Source: an uncultured bacterium (GTDB lineage Bacteria; Patescibacteriota; Minisyncoccia; Phycocordibacterales; UBA9973). From it: a DNA stretch of 19,960 nt. The stretch lies in NCBI GenBank assembly GCA_903862375.1, contig CAIOXR010000029.1, positions 1 to 19,960 on the forward strand. Direction: 5' to 3'. The notes under the pieces were generated by a model. That model worked only from the letters and a program-made list of their open reading frames with translations, searched no databases and was not told where the DNA came from. Shown piece after piece: positions 6,190-13,934 of the stretch. Each line of letters opens with the position of its first letter. The first letter of the stretch is position 1. The translations under genes and the position numbers were made by a program.

Positions 6190-7842
6190 TCATATAATAT
6201 CCACAATTCTTAATCTTAATTCTGTTTTTCTACCAAAAGTACTTTTTTCAAAAGTCGCTACTAGGTTTATTCTTTCCCCTACTGAAATATTACTATAACT
6301 TTCTTTATTTTTGAAAAATGCTATTGCTTTTACTTGTTTACCTTTACTATTTAAAAAACTCAACTCCAAATGATTTTTCTCTTTTCCAAATTCTTTGACT
6401 GCATATATTGGTAATTCTTTAAAAAGAAATTTTGGCTTAGGATTCCCTACTCCATAAGGAGCAAGCTTCTCTATCACACTATAATTAGGAGAGTTTACAT
6501 CATCAATATTTATAAATACTTCTACTCCATCTTTTATTACTTCTTCTATAACTTCTATCTCTCCATAAACTTTCAAAATTCTTTCTTCTAAAAAGTGTAT
6601 CTCATCATGAGAGATTGAGAACCCCCCTGCACCTTTGTGTCCACCAAAACCCGTTAAGCTATTCTCTGGCAAACTACTCATCATCTCTACTAAATTTGTA
6701 TCACCATATGATCTACAAGAACCTTTGAGTTCATCACTGCCATCTGACCCCCATACGAACACAGGTCTTTTATATTCTTCAACAATTTTTGAAGCGATAA
6801 TTCCCAGTACTCCTATACGCCATTCTGGATTCCCTATAACTATCACCTTTTTATCTTCTCTTTTACTTAGTACTTTTTTAACTTCTTTCATGATATGAGC
6901 CACAATTATTTTCCTTTCATCATTTATCTTAGCCAAGTTATCTGCTGATATTTTCGCGAGTACTGGATCAGTAGCGCTCAACATCTGGAATGCAATCATC
7001 GGATCATCCATTCTAGAGGCAGCATTGATACGAGGAGCAAGAGTAAAAGTTATGTCCTCTTCATTAAGAAGTTTTATATCCACATTCGCTTTTTTGAAAA
7101 TTTCTACCAACCCCATCCTCTTCCCTTTCTGCAAAACTTTCAACCCATAATAAGCGAAAACTCTATTCTCATCTATAAGTGGCACTTGGTCTGCAAGAGT
7201 CGCAATACCTACCATATCAAGTAACCACTTCTCCCAACCCTTACTTATATTCCAGTACTCTCCATACTTCACTATTAGTGCTTGTATGAGCTTATACGCA
7301 ACTCCTGCACCACAGAGCATTTTATCTGGATACTGGCACCCTTCTTGCTTTGGATTTAGTATACCGTAAGCATTTGGTAAGCCTTCCTCACTTGGTAAAT
7401 GGTGGTCTGTAATTATCACATCTATTCCCCCTGCTGTCGCTTCAACTACTTCTTTGATAGCAGTAATGCCTAAATCAAAAGTTATTAAAAGTTTTACTTC
7501 TTCATCTATAAATTTCTTAATGGCATCTATATGAAGACCATAGCCTTCATCGTGTCTATCTGGTATATATATACTAAAATTCTCATAACCAATTTTATGA
7601 AAAAAGTCATGCATTATAACTGCTGAAGGAATACCATCGCAATCATAATCCGTATAAATCATAATCTTCTCTTTCGCTTCAACTGCTTCAAATATTCGTA
7701 CGCAAACTTTCTCCATATCTTTCATCAAGTACGGATCATAAAGATGCTCTCCGTAAGAAGGATTTAAAAATTTCTCTTTGTCTTTCTCCTCGATTCCCCT
7801 ATTTTTCAATAATAAATCAAGTAATTCAACTTCATTCGGCAT
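6190..7842 (-). CDS. recJ: Single-stranded-DNA-specific exonuclease RecJ
   Basis: The 550-residue protein has the RecJ layout. The DHH domain carries YTDYDCDGIPSA (63-73), FDLG (122-125), ITDHHLP (144-150) and CGAG (177-180), which bind two Mn2+/Mg2+ ions. The DHHA1 domain has GFGGHKGAGG (398-407), and a C-terminal OB fold follows (about 440-550, with YGVGNPKPKF). RecJ degrades single-stranded DNA 5' to 3' in recombination and repair. The frame reaches a TTG at 7860, but a clear extended -10 (TGTTACAAT) covers those bases, so the ATG at 7842 (MPNEVELLDLL) is the likely start and the mRNA may be leaderless. rnhA follows after element C; the HExxH gene diverges upstream. Confidence 0.95.
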   Translation of the reverse strand: MPNEVELLDLLLKNRGIEEKDKEKFLNPSYGEHLYDPYLMKDMEKVCVRIFEAVEAKEKIMIYTDYDCDGIPSAVIMHDFFHKIGYENFSIYIPDRHDEGYGLHIDAIKKFIDEEVKLLITFDLGITAIKEVVEATAGGIDVIITDHHLPSEEGLPNAYGILNPKQEGCQYPDKMLCGAGVAYKLIQALIVKYGEYWNISKGWEKWLLDMVGIATLADQVPLIDENRVFAYYGLKVLQKGKRMGLVEIFKKANVDIKLLNEEDITFTLAPRINAASRMDDPMIAFQMLSATDPVLAKISADNLAKINDERKIIVAHIMKEVKKVLSKREDKKVIVIGNPEWRIGVLGIIASKIVEEYKRPVFVWGSDGSDELKGSCRSYGDTNLVEMMSSLPENSLTGFGGHKGAGGFSISHDEIHFLEERILKVYGEIEVIEEVIKDGVEVFINIDDVNSPNYSVIEKLAPYGVGNPKPKFLFKELPIYAVKEFGKEKNHLELSFLNSKGKQVKAIAFFKNKESYSNISVGERINLVATFEKSTFGRKTELRLRIVDII

Positions 7843-7848
7843 AATATG

Positions 7849-7857
7849 ATTGTAACA
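7849..7857 (-). promoter_or_regulatory. Extended -10 of recJ, giving a probable leaderless mRNA
   Basis: The minus strand reads TGTTACAAT and then exactly 6 bases before the ATG at 7842. The usual 6-7 nt distance from -10 to transcription start puts +1 at the A of ATG. No -35 match is obvious, which the TGn extension can offset. Confidence 0.6.
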
Positions 7858-7881
7858 CAATTTAAATAATACGATATAATT

Positions 7882-7910
7882 TTTACAAATTTGTAACTTA
7901 AATATATAAT
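7882..7910 (+). promoter_or_regulatory. Sigma-70-type promoter of the HExxH gene
   Basis: TTTACA (7882-7887), a 17-base spacer, and a perfect TATAAT (7905-7910) predict transcription from about 7917, some 15 bases before the ATG at 7932. Confidence 0.65.
7884..7897. promoter_or_regulatory. 14-bp perfect palindrome over the -35 region, candidate operator
   Basis: TTACAAATTTGTAA is its own reverse complement. It overlaps the -35 hexamer and spacer of the promoter at 7882-7910 and lies about 25 bases upstream of the recJ -10. A dimeric repressor site is plausible; the low GC content makes chance possible. Confidence 0.35.
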
Positions 7911-7931
7911 ATAATTACAAACATAAAATAT

Positions 7932-8672
7932 ATGATAAATTTAATGCATCATAAAAAATCACCCAATATATTTATAAAACCTTTCTCTGAAGCATTAACT
8001 TATTTCCCTGAATTAAATAATATTTATATTCTCATACAAGAAACATCGTTCCATGGTGTCCAACATACACTAAGAGCATATCCACCACTAGTCACACTGC
8101 ATTGGAAAATAAGTAATTGGGTATATGCTATAACTATAAATAAAAACAAGAATATCAATTTATCTTTCTATGATGTCCCTTTTGAAGAACAAGTAGGATT
8201 CTTCTTACACGAATTATCTCATATAGCTTATTATATTAATTTTAAAAAAAGAGATGTATTCCTTTTCTCAATCAAGTATCTTTTTAATAAAGAATTTGTA
8301 AGAAAACTGGAAAAAGAAACTGATTTAAGAGTTATAGAAAAAGGAGGAGGTGTATACTTAGTACTACAAAGAATTCTTCTTTTAAATTTTAGACAGAACA
8401 AACCATACAAAGAAGTAGCTGACACATATATCACTATAAATGAGCTTATTGAGAATTTAAAAAAGTATCCTAATTTATATAAAAAAGAAGAAATAGAAAT
8501 GTGTATTGATAAATACAATGAGATTAAGAATACAAATACAATACATCACCCTCAATCATATATATCAATTACTAGAAAAATAAAACACACACTAAAAACC
8601 GTTCTGGCATTTATATATGCATACCCAGAAATGTTTTATTTAATTACTATCAAGAAAACTCATTTAAAATAA
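7932..8672 (+). CDS. Uncharacterised protein with HExxH zinc-protease-like motif
   Basis: I do not recognise a named family for this 246-residue protein. The segment EEQVGFFLHELSHIAYY carries HELSH at 93-97, as in gluzincin and other zincin peptidases. A second conserved-looking patch, KLEKETDLRVIEKGGG (125-140), could supply a third ligand (E129 or D131) in the E-x-x-x-D/H style. The region before it (about 40-75) has alternating hydrophobic residues that could be the upstream beta strands. There is no signal peptide or clear transmembrane helix, though the last 30 residues are hydrophobic (AFIYAYPEMFYLITI) and might touch a membrane. The gene has its own promoter and stands alone, divergent from recJ and convergent with pgk, 5 bases apart. 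Proteolytic activity is a hypothesis only. Confidence 0.8.
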   Translation: MINLMHHKKSPNIFIKPFSEALTYFPELNNIYILIQETSFHGVQHTLRAYPPLVTLHWKISNWVYAITINKNKNINLSFYDVPFEEQVGFFLHELSHIAYYINFKKRDVFLFSIKYLFNKEFVRKLEKETDLRVIEKGGGVYLVLQRILLLNFRQNKPYKEVADTYITINELIENLKKYPNLYKKEEIEMCIDKYNEIKNTNTIHHPQSYISITRKIKHTLKTVLAFIYAYPEMFYLITIKKTHLK

Positions 8673-8686
8673 ATCTTTTATTTTAA
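8664..8686. terminator. A/T-only inverted repeat spanning two convergent stop codons
   Basis: Arms TTAAAATAAA (8664-8673) and TTTATTTTAA (8677-8686) pair perfectly around a 3-nt loop. They contain the stop codons of the HExxH gene (8670-8672) and pgk (8678-8680). With no G-C pair the hairpin is weak, so a terminator role is only plausible. Confidence 0.4.
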
Positions 8687-9799
8687 GGCTTTTATTCCCG
8701 GAAGTGTGCCTTTGGCTAAGAAGTCGAGTGTTGCTCCCCCACCAGTTGAGACGAAGCCTATCTTATCTTCAAGTTTTAATTTAGAGATTAAAGCTACTGT
8801 ATCACCTCCGCCGATTATACTATTAGCTTTACTCTTAGAAATTATTTTAAGTAAACTCTCAGTTGACCCACCGAAGCCTGCTTCGTATTTACCAAGTGGT
8901 CCATTCCAAAGTATAAAGCTTGCTTTCTCTATTAATACTCTTAATGATTCTACTGAATCCTTACCTATATCTACTATACATTCACTACTTGTAACTTCAG
9001 AAGGTTTTGTTGTGCGACTTTTGCCGTCTTTTGTCACAACCACATCTACTGGTAGTATCAAATTCTTATTTTTGAAAAATGGTTTGACTTGTACTTTTCC
9101 TTCACTTACTAAAGATGTACCCACTTCATATCCTTTACCTTTAAAGAAATCATTCGCAATTGCTCCTCCTATGAATACTTCATCAGCTTCACGAAGGAAT
9201 TTTTTTATAAGTGGAATTTTAGTTTCAAATTTAGATCCTCCAAGTATGAATAAGAATGGGTGCTTTGGATTAAATGCTTTCGATAAATTATTCACTTCTT
9301 CAAGTAGTTGAAGTCCTGCATAAGATGGTAAACACTTTGTAATACCTACAATAGAAGAGTGAGCTCTATGAGATACAGAGAAAGCATCATTTACATAAAT
9401 GTCTGCATATCTAGAAAACCCTCTTGCGAAAGATGGAGAGTTTGTTTTCTCCCCTACTTCACGACGAATATTCTCAAGTAAAACTACATCTCCACTCTTC
9501 AAACCTGTTATAATATTCTTTGTATTATCTGAGAATACTGGAGTCTCTATAAAGTTAAGATTGGGTATGAATTTCTTGAGTCTTATGGATACTGGTTTTA
9601 GACTTTTCTCTCCATCGTCCCCGATATGAGCTATGAGTATCACGATTGCTCCCTTTTTCTTTAGAAATTCTATTGTAGGAACTGATGCTTTAATACGAAA
9701 ATCATCTAGTATTTTACCTTCTTTTATTGGAACATTATAGTCCACTCTCACTATTACTCTCTTGCCTTTCAAATCTTGTATATCTTTTATAGATTTCAT
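8678..9799 (-). CDS. pgk: Phosphoglycerate kinase
   Basis: The 373-residue protein is slightly short for bacterial PGK (about 390) but complete. It has RVDYNVP (18-24) and DDFRI for the 3-phosphoglycerate site, the hinge and nucleotide-binding motif WNGPLGKYE (about 297), GGGDT (330-334) and STGGGATLDFL (351-361), and ends near the usual LPGI. It catalyses the first ATP-yielding step of glycolysis, from 1,3-bisphosphoglycerate to 3-phosphoglycerate, in the cytosol. It starts 8 bases after the tpiA stop and shares its transcript. No Shine-Dalgarno sequence is seen. CPR cells are thought to rely heavily on this lower glycolytic segment for ATP. Identification is certain. Confidence 0.97.
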   Translation of the reverse strand: MKSIKDIQDLKGKRVIVRVDYNVPIKEGKILDDFRIKASVPTIEFLKKKGAIVILIAHIGDDGEKSLKPVSIRLKKFIPNLNFIETPVFSDNTKNIITGLKSGDVVLLENIRREVGEKTNSPSFARGFSRYADIYVNDAFSVSHRAHSSIVGITKCLPSYAGLQLLEEVNNLSKAFNPKHPFLFILGGSKFETKIPLIKKFLREADEVFIGGAIANDFFKGKGYEVGTSLVSEGKVQVKPFFKNKNLILPVDVVVTKDGKSRTTKPSEVTSSECIVDIGKDSVESLRVLIEKASFILWNGPLGKYEAGFGGSTESLLKIISKSKANSIIGGGDTVALISKLKLEDKIGFVSTGGGATLDFLAKGTLPGIKALK

Positions 9800-9807
9800 A
9801 TAAAATA

Positions 9808-10560
9808 TTATTTAACTAAATTAATAATCGCACCAAACTTTTTAGGATTTAAACTATCCCTTCCGACTAGTAATCCATCGGCTCCACCTTCTTTAATAAA
9901 TGATTCTGCATTAAGAGGATTTACTGATCCTCCATATATTATCCGAACTATATTCGCTGTCTTAATATCATATAAATCTGAAATAATCTTTTTAATATAA
10001 ATTCTTATTTCGGTAAATTCTTGAGGCACTGCTCCTCTCTCTGCATTACTCCCTATCGCCCAGATCGGCTCATAAGCAAAAATAATATTCTTGACTTGAG
10101 ACTTTAATATACCTTTCAATCCTTCAATAATCTGCTCTTTTATAAAAGATAAATAGAAACCATTCATATCTCTCATACTTTCTCCAATACAGAAAATTGG
10201 ATTAATTTTAGATTTTAATACTGCTAAAATCTTTTTATTCACTATATCATTTGTATCTCCAAGTATCCTTCTTTCTGAATGTCCGATAATTATATATTCT
10301 ACTCCCAAATTTTTAAGCATAGAAACAGATACTTCACCAGTAAAAGAACCTTCCTTTTCATAAAAAACATTTTGTGAACCTAAAACTATTTTCTTATTCT
10401 TAACTTTTCCTGCTATAAAAACGAATGGAGAAGGTGGACAAACTATAATATCTATGTTGTTTAAATTTTTCGTAAATATGGATAAACCTTTTAAAATATT
10501 TTCAACTTCAAATTTACTTTGTGGATTCATCTTCCAATTTGCAACTATAATCTTATTCAT
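9808..10560 (-). CDS. tpiA: Triosephosphate isomerase
   Basis: The 250-residue TIM barrel interconverts dihydroxyacetone phosphate and glyceraldehyde 3-phosphate. The active-site residues are in place: N8/K10 in ANWKMNP, H94 in IIGHSERR, E164 in AYEPIWAIG, and the phosphate loop IIYGGSVNP with GADGLLVGRDSL at the end. An in-frame extension to 10611 overlaps the upstream pilin gene and has no homology. The family N-terminus MNKIIVANWKM begins at 10560. An extended -10 ends 6 bases upstream, so tpiA can be transcribed on its own as a leaderless message even though it sits 32 bases behind the pilus operon. pgk follows after 8 bases. Confidence 0.97.
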   Translation of the reverse strand: MNKIIVANWKMNPQSKFEVENILKGLSIFTKNLNNIDIIVCPPSPFVFIAGKVKNKKIVLGSQNVFYEKEGSFTGEVSVSMLKNLGVEYIIIGHSERRILGDTNDIVNKKILAVLKSKINPIFCIGESMRDMNGFYLSFIKEQIIEGLKGILKSQVKNIIFAYEPIWAIGSNAERGAVPQEFTEIRIYIKKIISDLYDIKTANIVRIIYGGSVNPLNAESFIKEGGADGLLVGRDSLNPKKFGAIINLVK

Positions 10561-10566
10561 ACTGCT

Positions 10567-10575
10567 ATTATAACA
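10567..10575 (-). promoter_or_regulatory. Extended -10 of tpiA-pgk, giving a probable leaderless mRNA
   Basis: The minus strand reads TGTTATAAT, a perfect extended -10, ending exactly 6 bases before the tpiA ATG (10560). It lies in the 32-base gap after the PilX-like gene. This separates glycolytic expression from the pilus operon and argues for the short tpiA start. Confidence 0.7.
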
Positions 10576-10592
10576 TAAAACTACTAAAACTG

Positions 10593-12350
10593 TTATTCTA
10601 CTTCTTTCCAACTAGAAATATTCCAAGTCCCTGACGGACCACTTGAAAAATTATTATTCATCAGACCAGATTCATAAGTAATATTTGAATTACCAATTAA
10701 ATTCAATTTATATCCTGTTGCAGACTTAACAGCAGAACCACCAGTAATAGTAATAGTGCCATTTGGAGCATAAGCGACTAAAGCTCCTGCATCACCAGAA
10801 ATACTAATAGCTGTATCAGAATTACTATTGGTTAAAATCATAAGATAACCACCTGTAGTACCAGATCCAATTGCTTTTGCCCCTCCTGAAATTGATACTG
10901 TTCCATCTACAATTATAACTCCATCATTTGACCCATAACTTGAAGATAATTTAGTTAAGCTTCCTCCATTTAACATAAGATTACCTTTAACCCAGATGGT
11001 ACCCGTTATCTTCATAGTTCCACCACCACCTACAGTCAAATTACCTGTAATAATTCTTGGGCCAATAGATGCTCCAGCATATCCTACAGAATAATTACCA
11101 CTATAGGTACCTCCAATTGATGCATCAGTTTCCCACTGTTCTATATTTCCACTTGAAACTGGAAATGGTATATATGTTGGATCTGGTTGTGAAATACATG
11201 ATTTATTATTATCATTTCCAACTTGGCAATATATATTACCAGTAGAATTTACATAGCTTACATTATGTGCCTGAGCACTTCCTGATACTGTCCCTATATG
11301 TAATTGATTCCATTCACTTATACCTACGATCGAACCATATATACCACCCAAATAAAGACTAAAATAATAATCTATTAAATTTGAATTTGTATTATTCCAG
11401 ATTCCACCTAACTGACCGATTTTACTTGATCCATTTATATAAGCATTATTTGTTGTTCCTCCAATTATGTAATATTTAGAACTTGAAGTACTTGCATCAA
11501 TAACAATCCAATAGGTTTTAGAAGTATCTAATATTGGATTTGTTGTAAATGCTACTTCTACCCACCCGTAAGTATTAGTAACTGATGAAGCCGAAAGGAC
11601 TCCTGTTACTACGACTGTCGTACCTACACTACCACTCACATCATTCATAATATTTATAGTTGCATTACTAGGACTACCAATTTTTTTTACATATATATTC
11701 ACTTTATTTATAGGCATAGAACTTACCGTATGAAAACTTTGTGCTATATCTTGTGTTGCATTTGCATTTCCAAAAGATATATCATAAGTAGGAATACCAG
11801 ATCCATTAAACTGATCAGAAACTCCAGCTGGACTATTTGCAGAAACAGCAGTTCCGCTTATAGAGTTGCTCCCTGATGAACTAGCAGATATTGGGCCATT
11901 TGCATAAACACTTCCATTTATTATTCCACTATCTAGATAAACTCCGCCTTGCCCTGTCAAAACTCCATAATTAAAGGATATACCAGTTGCAGTATTTACT
12001 ATTGTATCTATCTTTCTTTGTACTGACCCTATACTTCCTAATGTACTTATTTGCTTCTGGTCACTATTAATATCAGTCACTGTTGTAATAGCCTGCGAAT
12101 CACCTAAAACTAAAGTTTCAGAATTACTTATATATTTACTATTTTTTAATCTATATAAAGCATCTTCAACTCCTGATTCAGCTAAGAAATATGTCTGTTT
12201 TGATTTAAAATTATCAGATGTTATCTTGTATTCACGAACCGTAGGAGTAATAATACCAACTAAAATAGTTAAACTTAAAAAAACAAAAAATAATACAATT
12301 ATCATCATTGCTGCTCCAGTATTATATTTAATTTTATTATTTATTTGCAT
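10593..12350 (-). CDS. Large PilX-like type IV pilus-associated protein with inserted beta domain
   Basis: The 585-residue protein begins like PilX: a short basic leader, then GAAMMIIVLFFVFLSLTILV (12-31), with no Glu5, followed by QTYFLAESGVEDALYRLK (52-69). The rest is far larger than PilX and rich in Ser, Gly, Thr and Asn. Residues ~190-330 look like an inserted beta-sandwich of the type seen in choice-of-anchor or lectin-like domains (AQSFHTVSSMPINKVNIYVKK with later KTYWIVIDAS). Residues ~430-560 form a regular Gly-rich, beta-helix-like stretch with repeated strand-turn units (ITGNLTVGGGG, MKITGTIWVKG, VIIVDGTVSISGG). It is the last gene of the pilus operon, 38 bases after the PilW-like gene. 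I infer an exposed minor pilin, perhaps a tip adhesin. The N-terminal assignment is good; the domain guesses are tentative. Confidence 0.85.
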   Translation of the reverse strand: MQINNKIKYNTGAAMMIIVLFFVFLSLTILVGIITPTVREYKITSDNFKSKQTYFLAESGVEDALYRLKNSKYISNSETLVLGDSQAITTVTDINSDQKQISTLGSIGSVQRKIDTIVNTATGISFNYGVLTGQGGVYLDSGIINGSVYANGPISASSSGSNSISGTAVSANSPAGVSDQFNGSGIPTYDISFGNANATQDIAQSFHTVSSMPINKVNIYVKKIGSPSNATINIMNDVSGSVGTTVVVTGVLSASSVTNTYGWVEVAFTTNPILDTSKTYWIVIDASTSSSKYYIIGGTTNNAYINGSSKIGQLGGIWNNTNSNLIDYYFSLYLGGIYGSIVGISEWNQLHIGTVSGSAQAHNVSYVNSTGNIYCQVGNDNNKSCISQPDPTYIPFPVSSGNIEQWETDASIGGTYSGNYSVGYAGASIGPRIITGNLTVGGGGTMKITGTIWVKGNLMLNGGSLTKLSSSYGSNDGVIIVDGTVSISGGAKAIGSGTTGGYLMILTNSNSDTAISISGDAGALVAYAPNGTITITGGSAVKSATGYKLNLIGNSNITYESGLMNNNFSSGPSGTWNISSWKEVE

Positions 12351-12388
12351 TTAATTTATTCTAATTTTGTAATTTTATTTTCAACTAT

Positions 12389-12916
12389 TTAATACCCTCC
12401 TCTTAATGTTACTGTATCATAAAAGTTTTCATTTTTATTTATTTTGCTTCTAGAATCTTCTAAGTTAATAACTATTTTTACTCCTTCCGTATTCGAAGTA
12501 AAAAACAGATTAAAAGAAATGGAGTTAAAAATAATATTTTGAGTCAATAAATTTCCAACTAATGTTCCATCTTTATAAATATTTAAAGCATTCCCCTCTT
12601 TTATAAATTTAATAATTATATTATTACCAGAAACATCTGTACTGTTTAATTGTAAAGTATCAGAAGATGTATTTGCTATATCTATGTTCTTAGCAAGTCT
12701 AATTTCACGAGAAATTCTCTCCATGATCATGGTACCTGAATCAGATAAATCATTATTAGTACGAATAGTAGAAAAAGAAGATAAAACAACTATAAATGAA
12801 TTTATCACTACAACAGAAATCATACTAAAGATAGCTAAATAAATTACTATTTCTATTAAGCTAAATCCACTTTCTTTAAAACTATAAACTATTTTCTTAA
12901 AAAAAATCTTTTTCAT
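12389..12916 (-). CDS. Type IV prepilin-like protein, PilW/GspJ type
   Basis: This 175-residue prepilin has a 17-residue basic leader ending in Gly, then FSLIEIVIYLAIFSMISVVV. Cleavage after G17 leaves Phe1 and Glu5 (E22), as required for methylation and assembly. The segment that follows, DSGTMIMERISREIRLAKNI, is the usual alpha-helix of PilW and pseudopilin J proteins. The globular part is a small beta domain of about 110 residues. It would be inserted in the cytoplasmic membrane, processed by a prepilin peptidase not encoded here, and act as a minor or priming subunit. It lies 6 bases after the PilV-like gene. The exact paralogue (PilW or GspJ) is by analogy of order and motif. Confidence 0.85.
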   Translation of the reverse strand: MKKIFFKKIVYSFKESGFSLIEIVIYLAIFSMISVVVINSFIVVLSSFSTIRTNNDLSDSGTMIMERISREIRLAKNIDIANTSSDTLQLNSTDVSGNNIIIKFIKEGNALNIYKDGTLVGNLLTQNIIFNSISFNLFFTSNTEGVKIVINLEDSRSKINKNENFYDTVTLRGGY

Positions 12917-12922
12917 AATTTA

Positions 12923-13441
12923 TTAATTAAAAATATCAAAAATATAAAATGATATACTTTTTGAATTTAAAATTCCACCACTGTTCCATGTAACAGATAT
13001 ATCTACTTTTTTAGATCTTGGGTCAAGAGTACCCCCCGATGATACAATATCATCATTTATATCTCTGTTAACAGAATTTATCGTCACATTTCTATGAAAG
13101 ACACTGTCGATAGGATAACTGGGTATATAGCCATTCAATGAAGTAACATTGGAATTATTCAACACCCAATTCTTTGTAGAATTATTAAAAAATAGATAAT
13201 ATGTTGTATTTAAACTAAGACTACTTATGTTTGCCCAATTATTGTCACGAATAGATTTTACAGCCTCAACTCCTTCTTCAAGCAAAAGACTTGCTTGTGA
13301 TTTTTTTAATGCAAATTGTGATAAAGTTAGACCTTTTTGAGCTATCTCCATTAATGCAAACATGGATATAGATATTATGGTACAAGCAACAATAACCTCA
13401 ATTATAGTAAAACCTTTTTTGTTTTTATTGTTTAATATCAT
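12923..13441 (-). CDS. Type IV prepilin-like protein, PilV/GspI type
   Basis: This 172-residue prepilin has a 10-residue leader, MILNNKNKKG, then FTIIEVIVACTIISISMFAL with the conserved Glu at residue 15. The next helix, ASLLLEEGVEAVKSIRDNNW, is characteristic of PilV-type minor pilins in CPR and Gram-positive bacteria. The C-terminal half is beta-rich and includes a DPRSKKVDISVTW strand pair often seen in this group. It lies 1 base after the FimT-like gene and 6 bases before the PilW-like gene, so translation is probably coupled. No Shine-Dalgarno sequence is visible. Assignment to the minor-pilin class is firm, to PilV less so. Confidence 0.85.
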   Translation of the reverse strand: MILNNKNKKGFTIIEVIVACTIISISMFALMEIAQKGLTLSQFALKKSQASLLLEEGVEAVKSIRDNNWANISSLSLNTTYYLFFNNSTKNWVLNNSNVTSLNGYIPSYPIDSVFHRNVTINSVNRDINDDIVSSGGTLDPRSKKVDISVTWNSGGILNSKSISFYIFDIFN

Positions 13442-13442
13442 T

Positions 13443-13928
13443 TTAATTTGAACTTATAATTCCAGTTTTACTAATAGTAATTATTTTCATTTTTGTATTA
13501 TCAGATGACAACTGTAATATTATTGTACCACCTATAGTTTCTCCTGTTAAACGATCAAAGATTACATCACTACCTCCTCCAATATTTAATCCATTTAATG
13601 AGGGTATCAATATAGCAGGACTGAATATTACTATTTCATTAGAAATATCAAGTTGTGAATATGATTGACCACCAAAAAGAACCATTTTGTTTGTCTCAAA
13701 ATGTACCCCATAATTCTTTGAATTTATTGATGATAAAGTATTTTGTCTCGCCTTATTTAATAATGATACAACATCTATAGAAGTATTCTTTAAGATTTGT
13801 TCATTTTTAAAACTAGATAAACTCACTAATATAATAGAAGAAATAATTCCTATAATAATAATAATAATGATAACTTCTAGTAAGGTAAATCCTTTTTGTA
13901 AATTATTTATTTTTGTTTTGTTAAACAT
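13443..13928 (-). CDS. Type IV prepilin-like protein, FimT/GspH type
   Basis: This 161-residue prepilin has a 13-residue leader ending KG, then FTLLEVIIIIIIIGIISSII, an unusually Ile-rich N-terminal helix, with Glu at residue 18. The following helix, SIDVVSLLNKARQNTLSS, and the YGVHF strand match the GspH/FimT fold. It is the first minor pilin after pilC (6 bases downstream), so its role is probably in pilus priming. Some FimT proteins bind DNA during transformation; nothing in this sequence proves that here. The prepilin peptidase is not in the window. Confidence 0.86.
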   Translation of the reverse strand: MFNKTKINNLQKGFTLLEVIIIIIIIGIISSIILVSLSSFKNEQILKNTSIDVVSLLNKARQNTLSSINSKNYGVHFETNKMVLFGGQSYSQLDISNEIVIFSPAILIPSLNGLNIGGGSDVIFDRLTGETIGGTIILQLSSDNTKMKIITISKTGIISSN

Positions 13929-13934
13929 ATATCA

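Noticed and set aside
10561..10611. N-terminal extension of TpiA into the PilX-like gene
   Set aside because: It covers a perfect extended -10 and lacks homology; the TIM-barrel start is at 10560.
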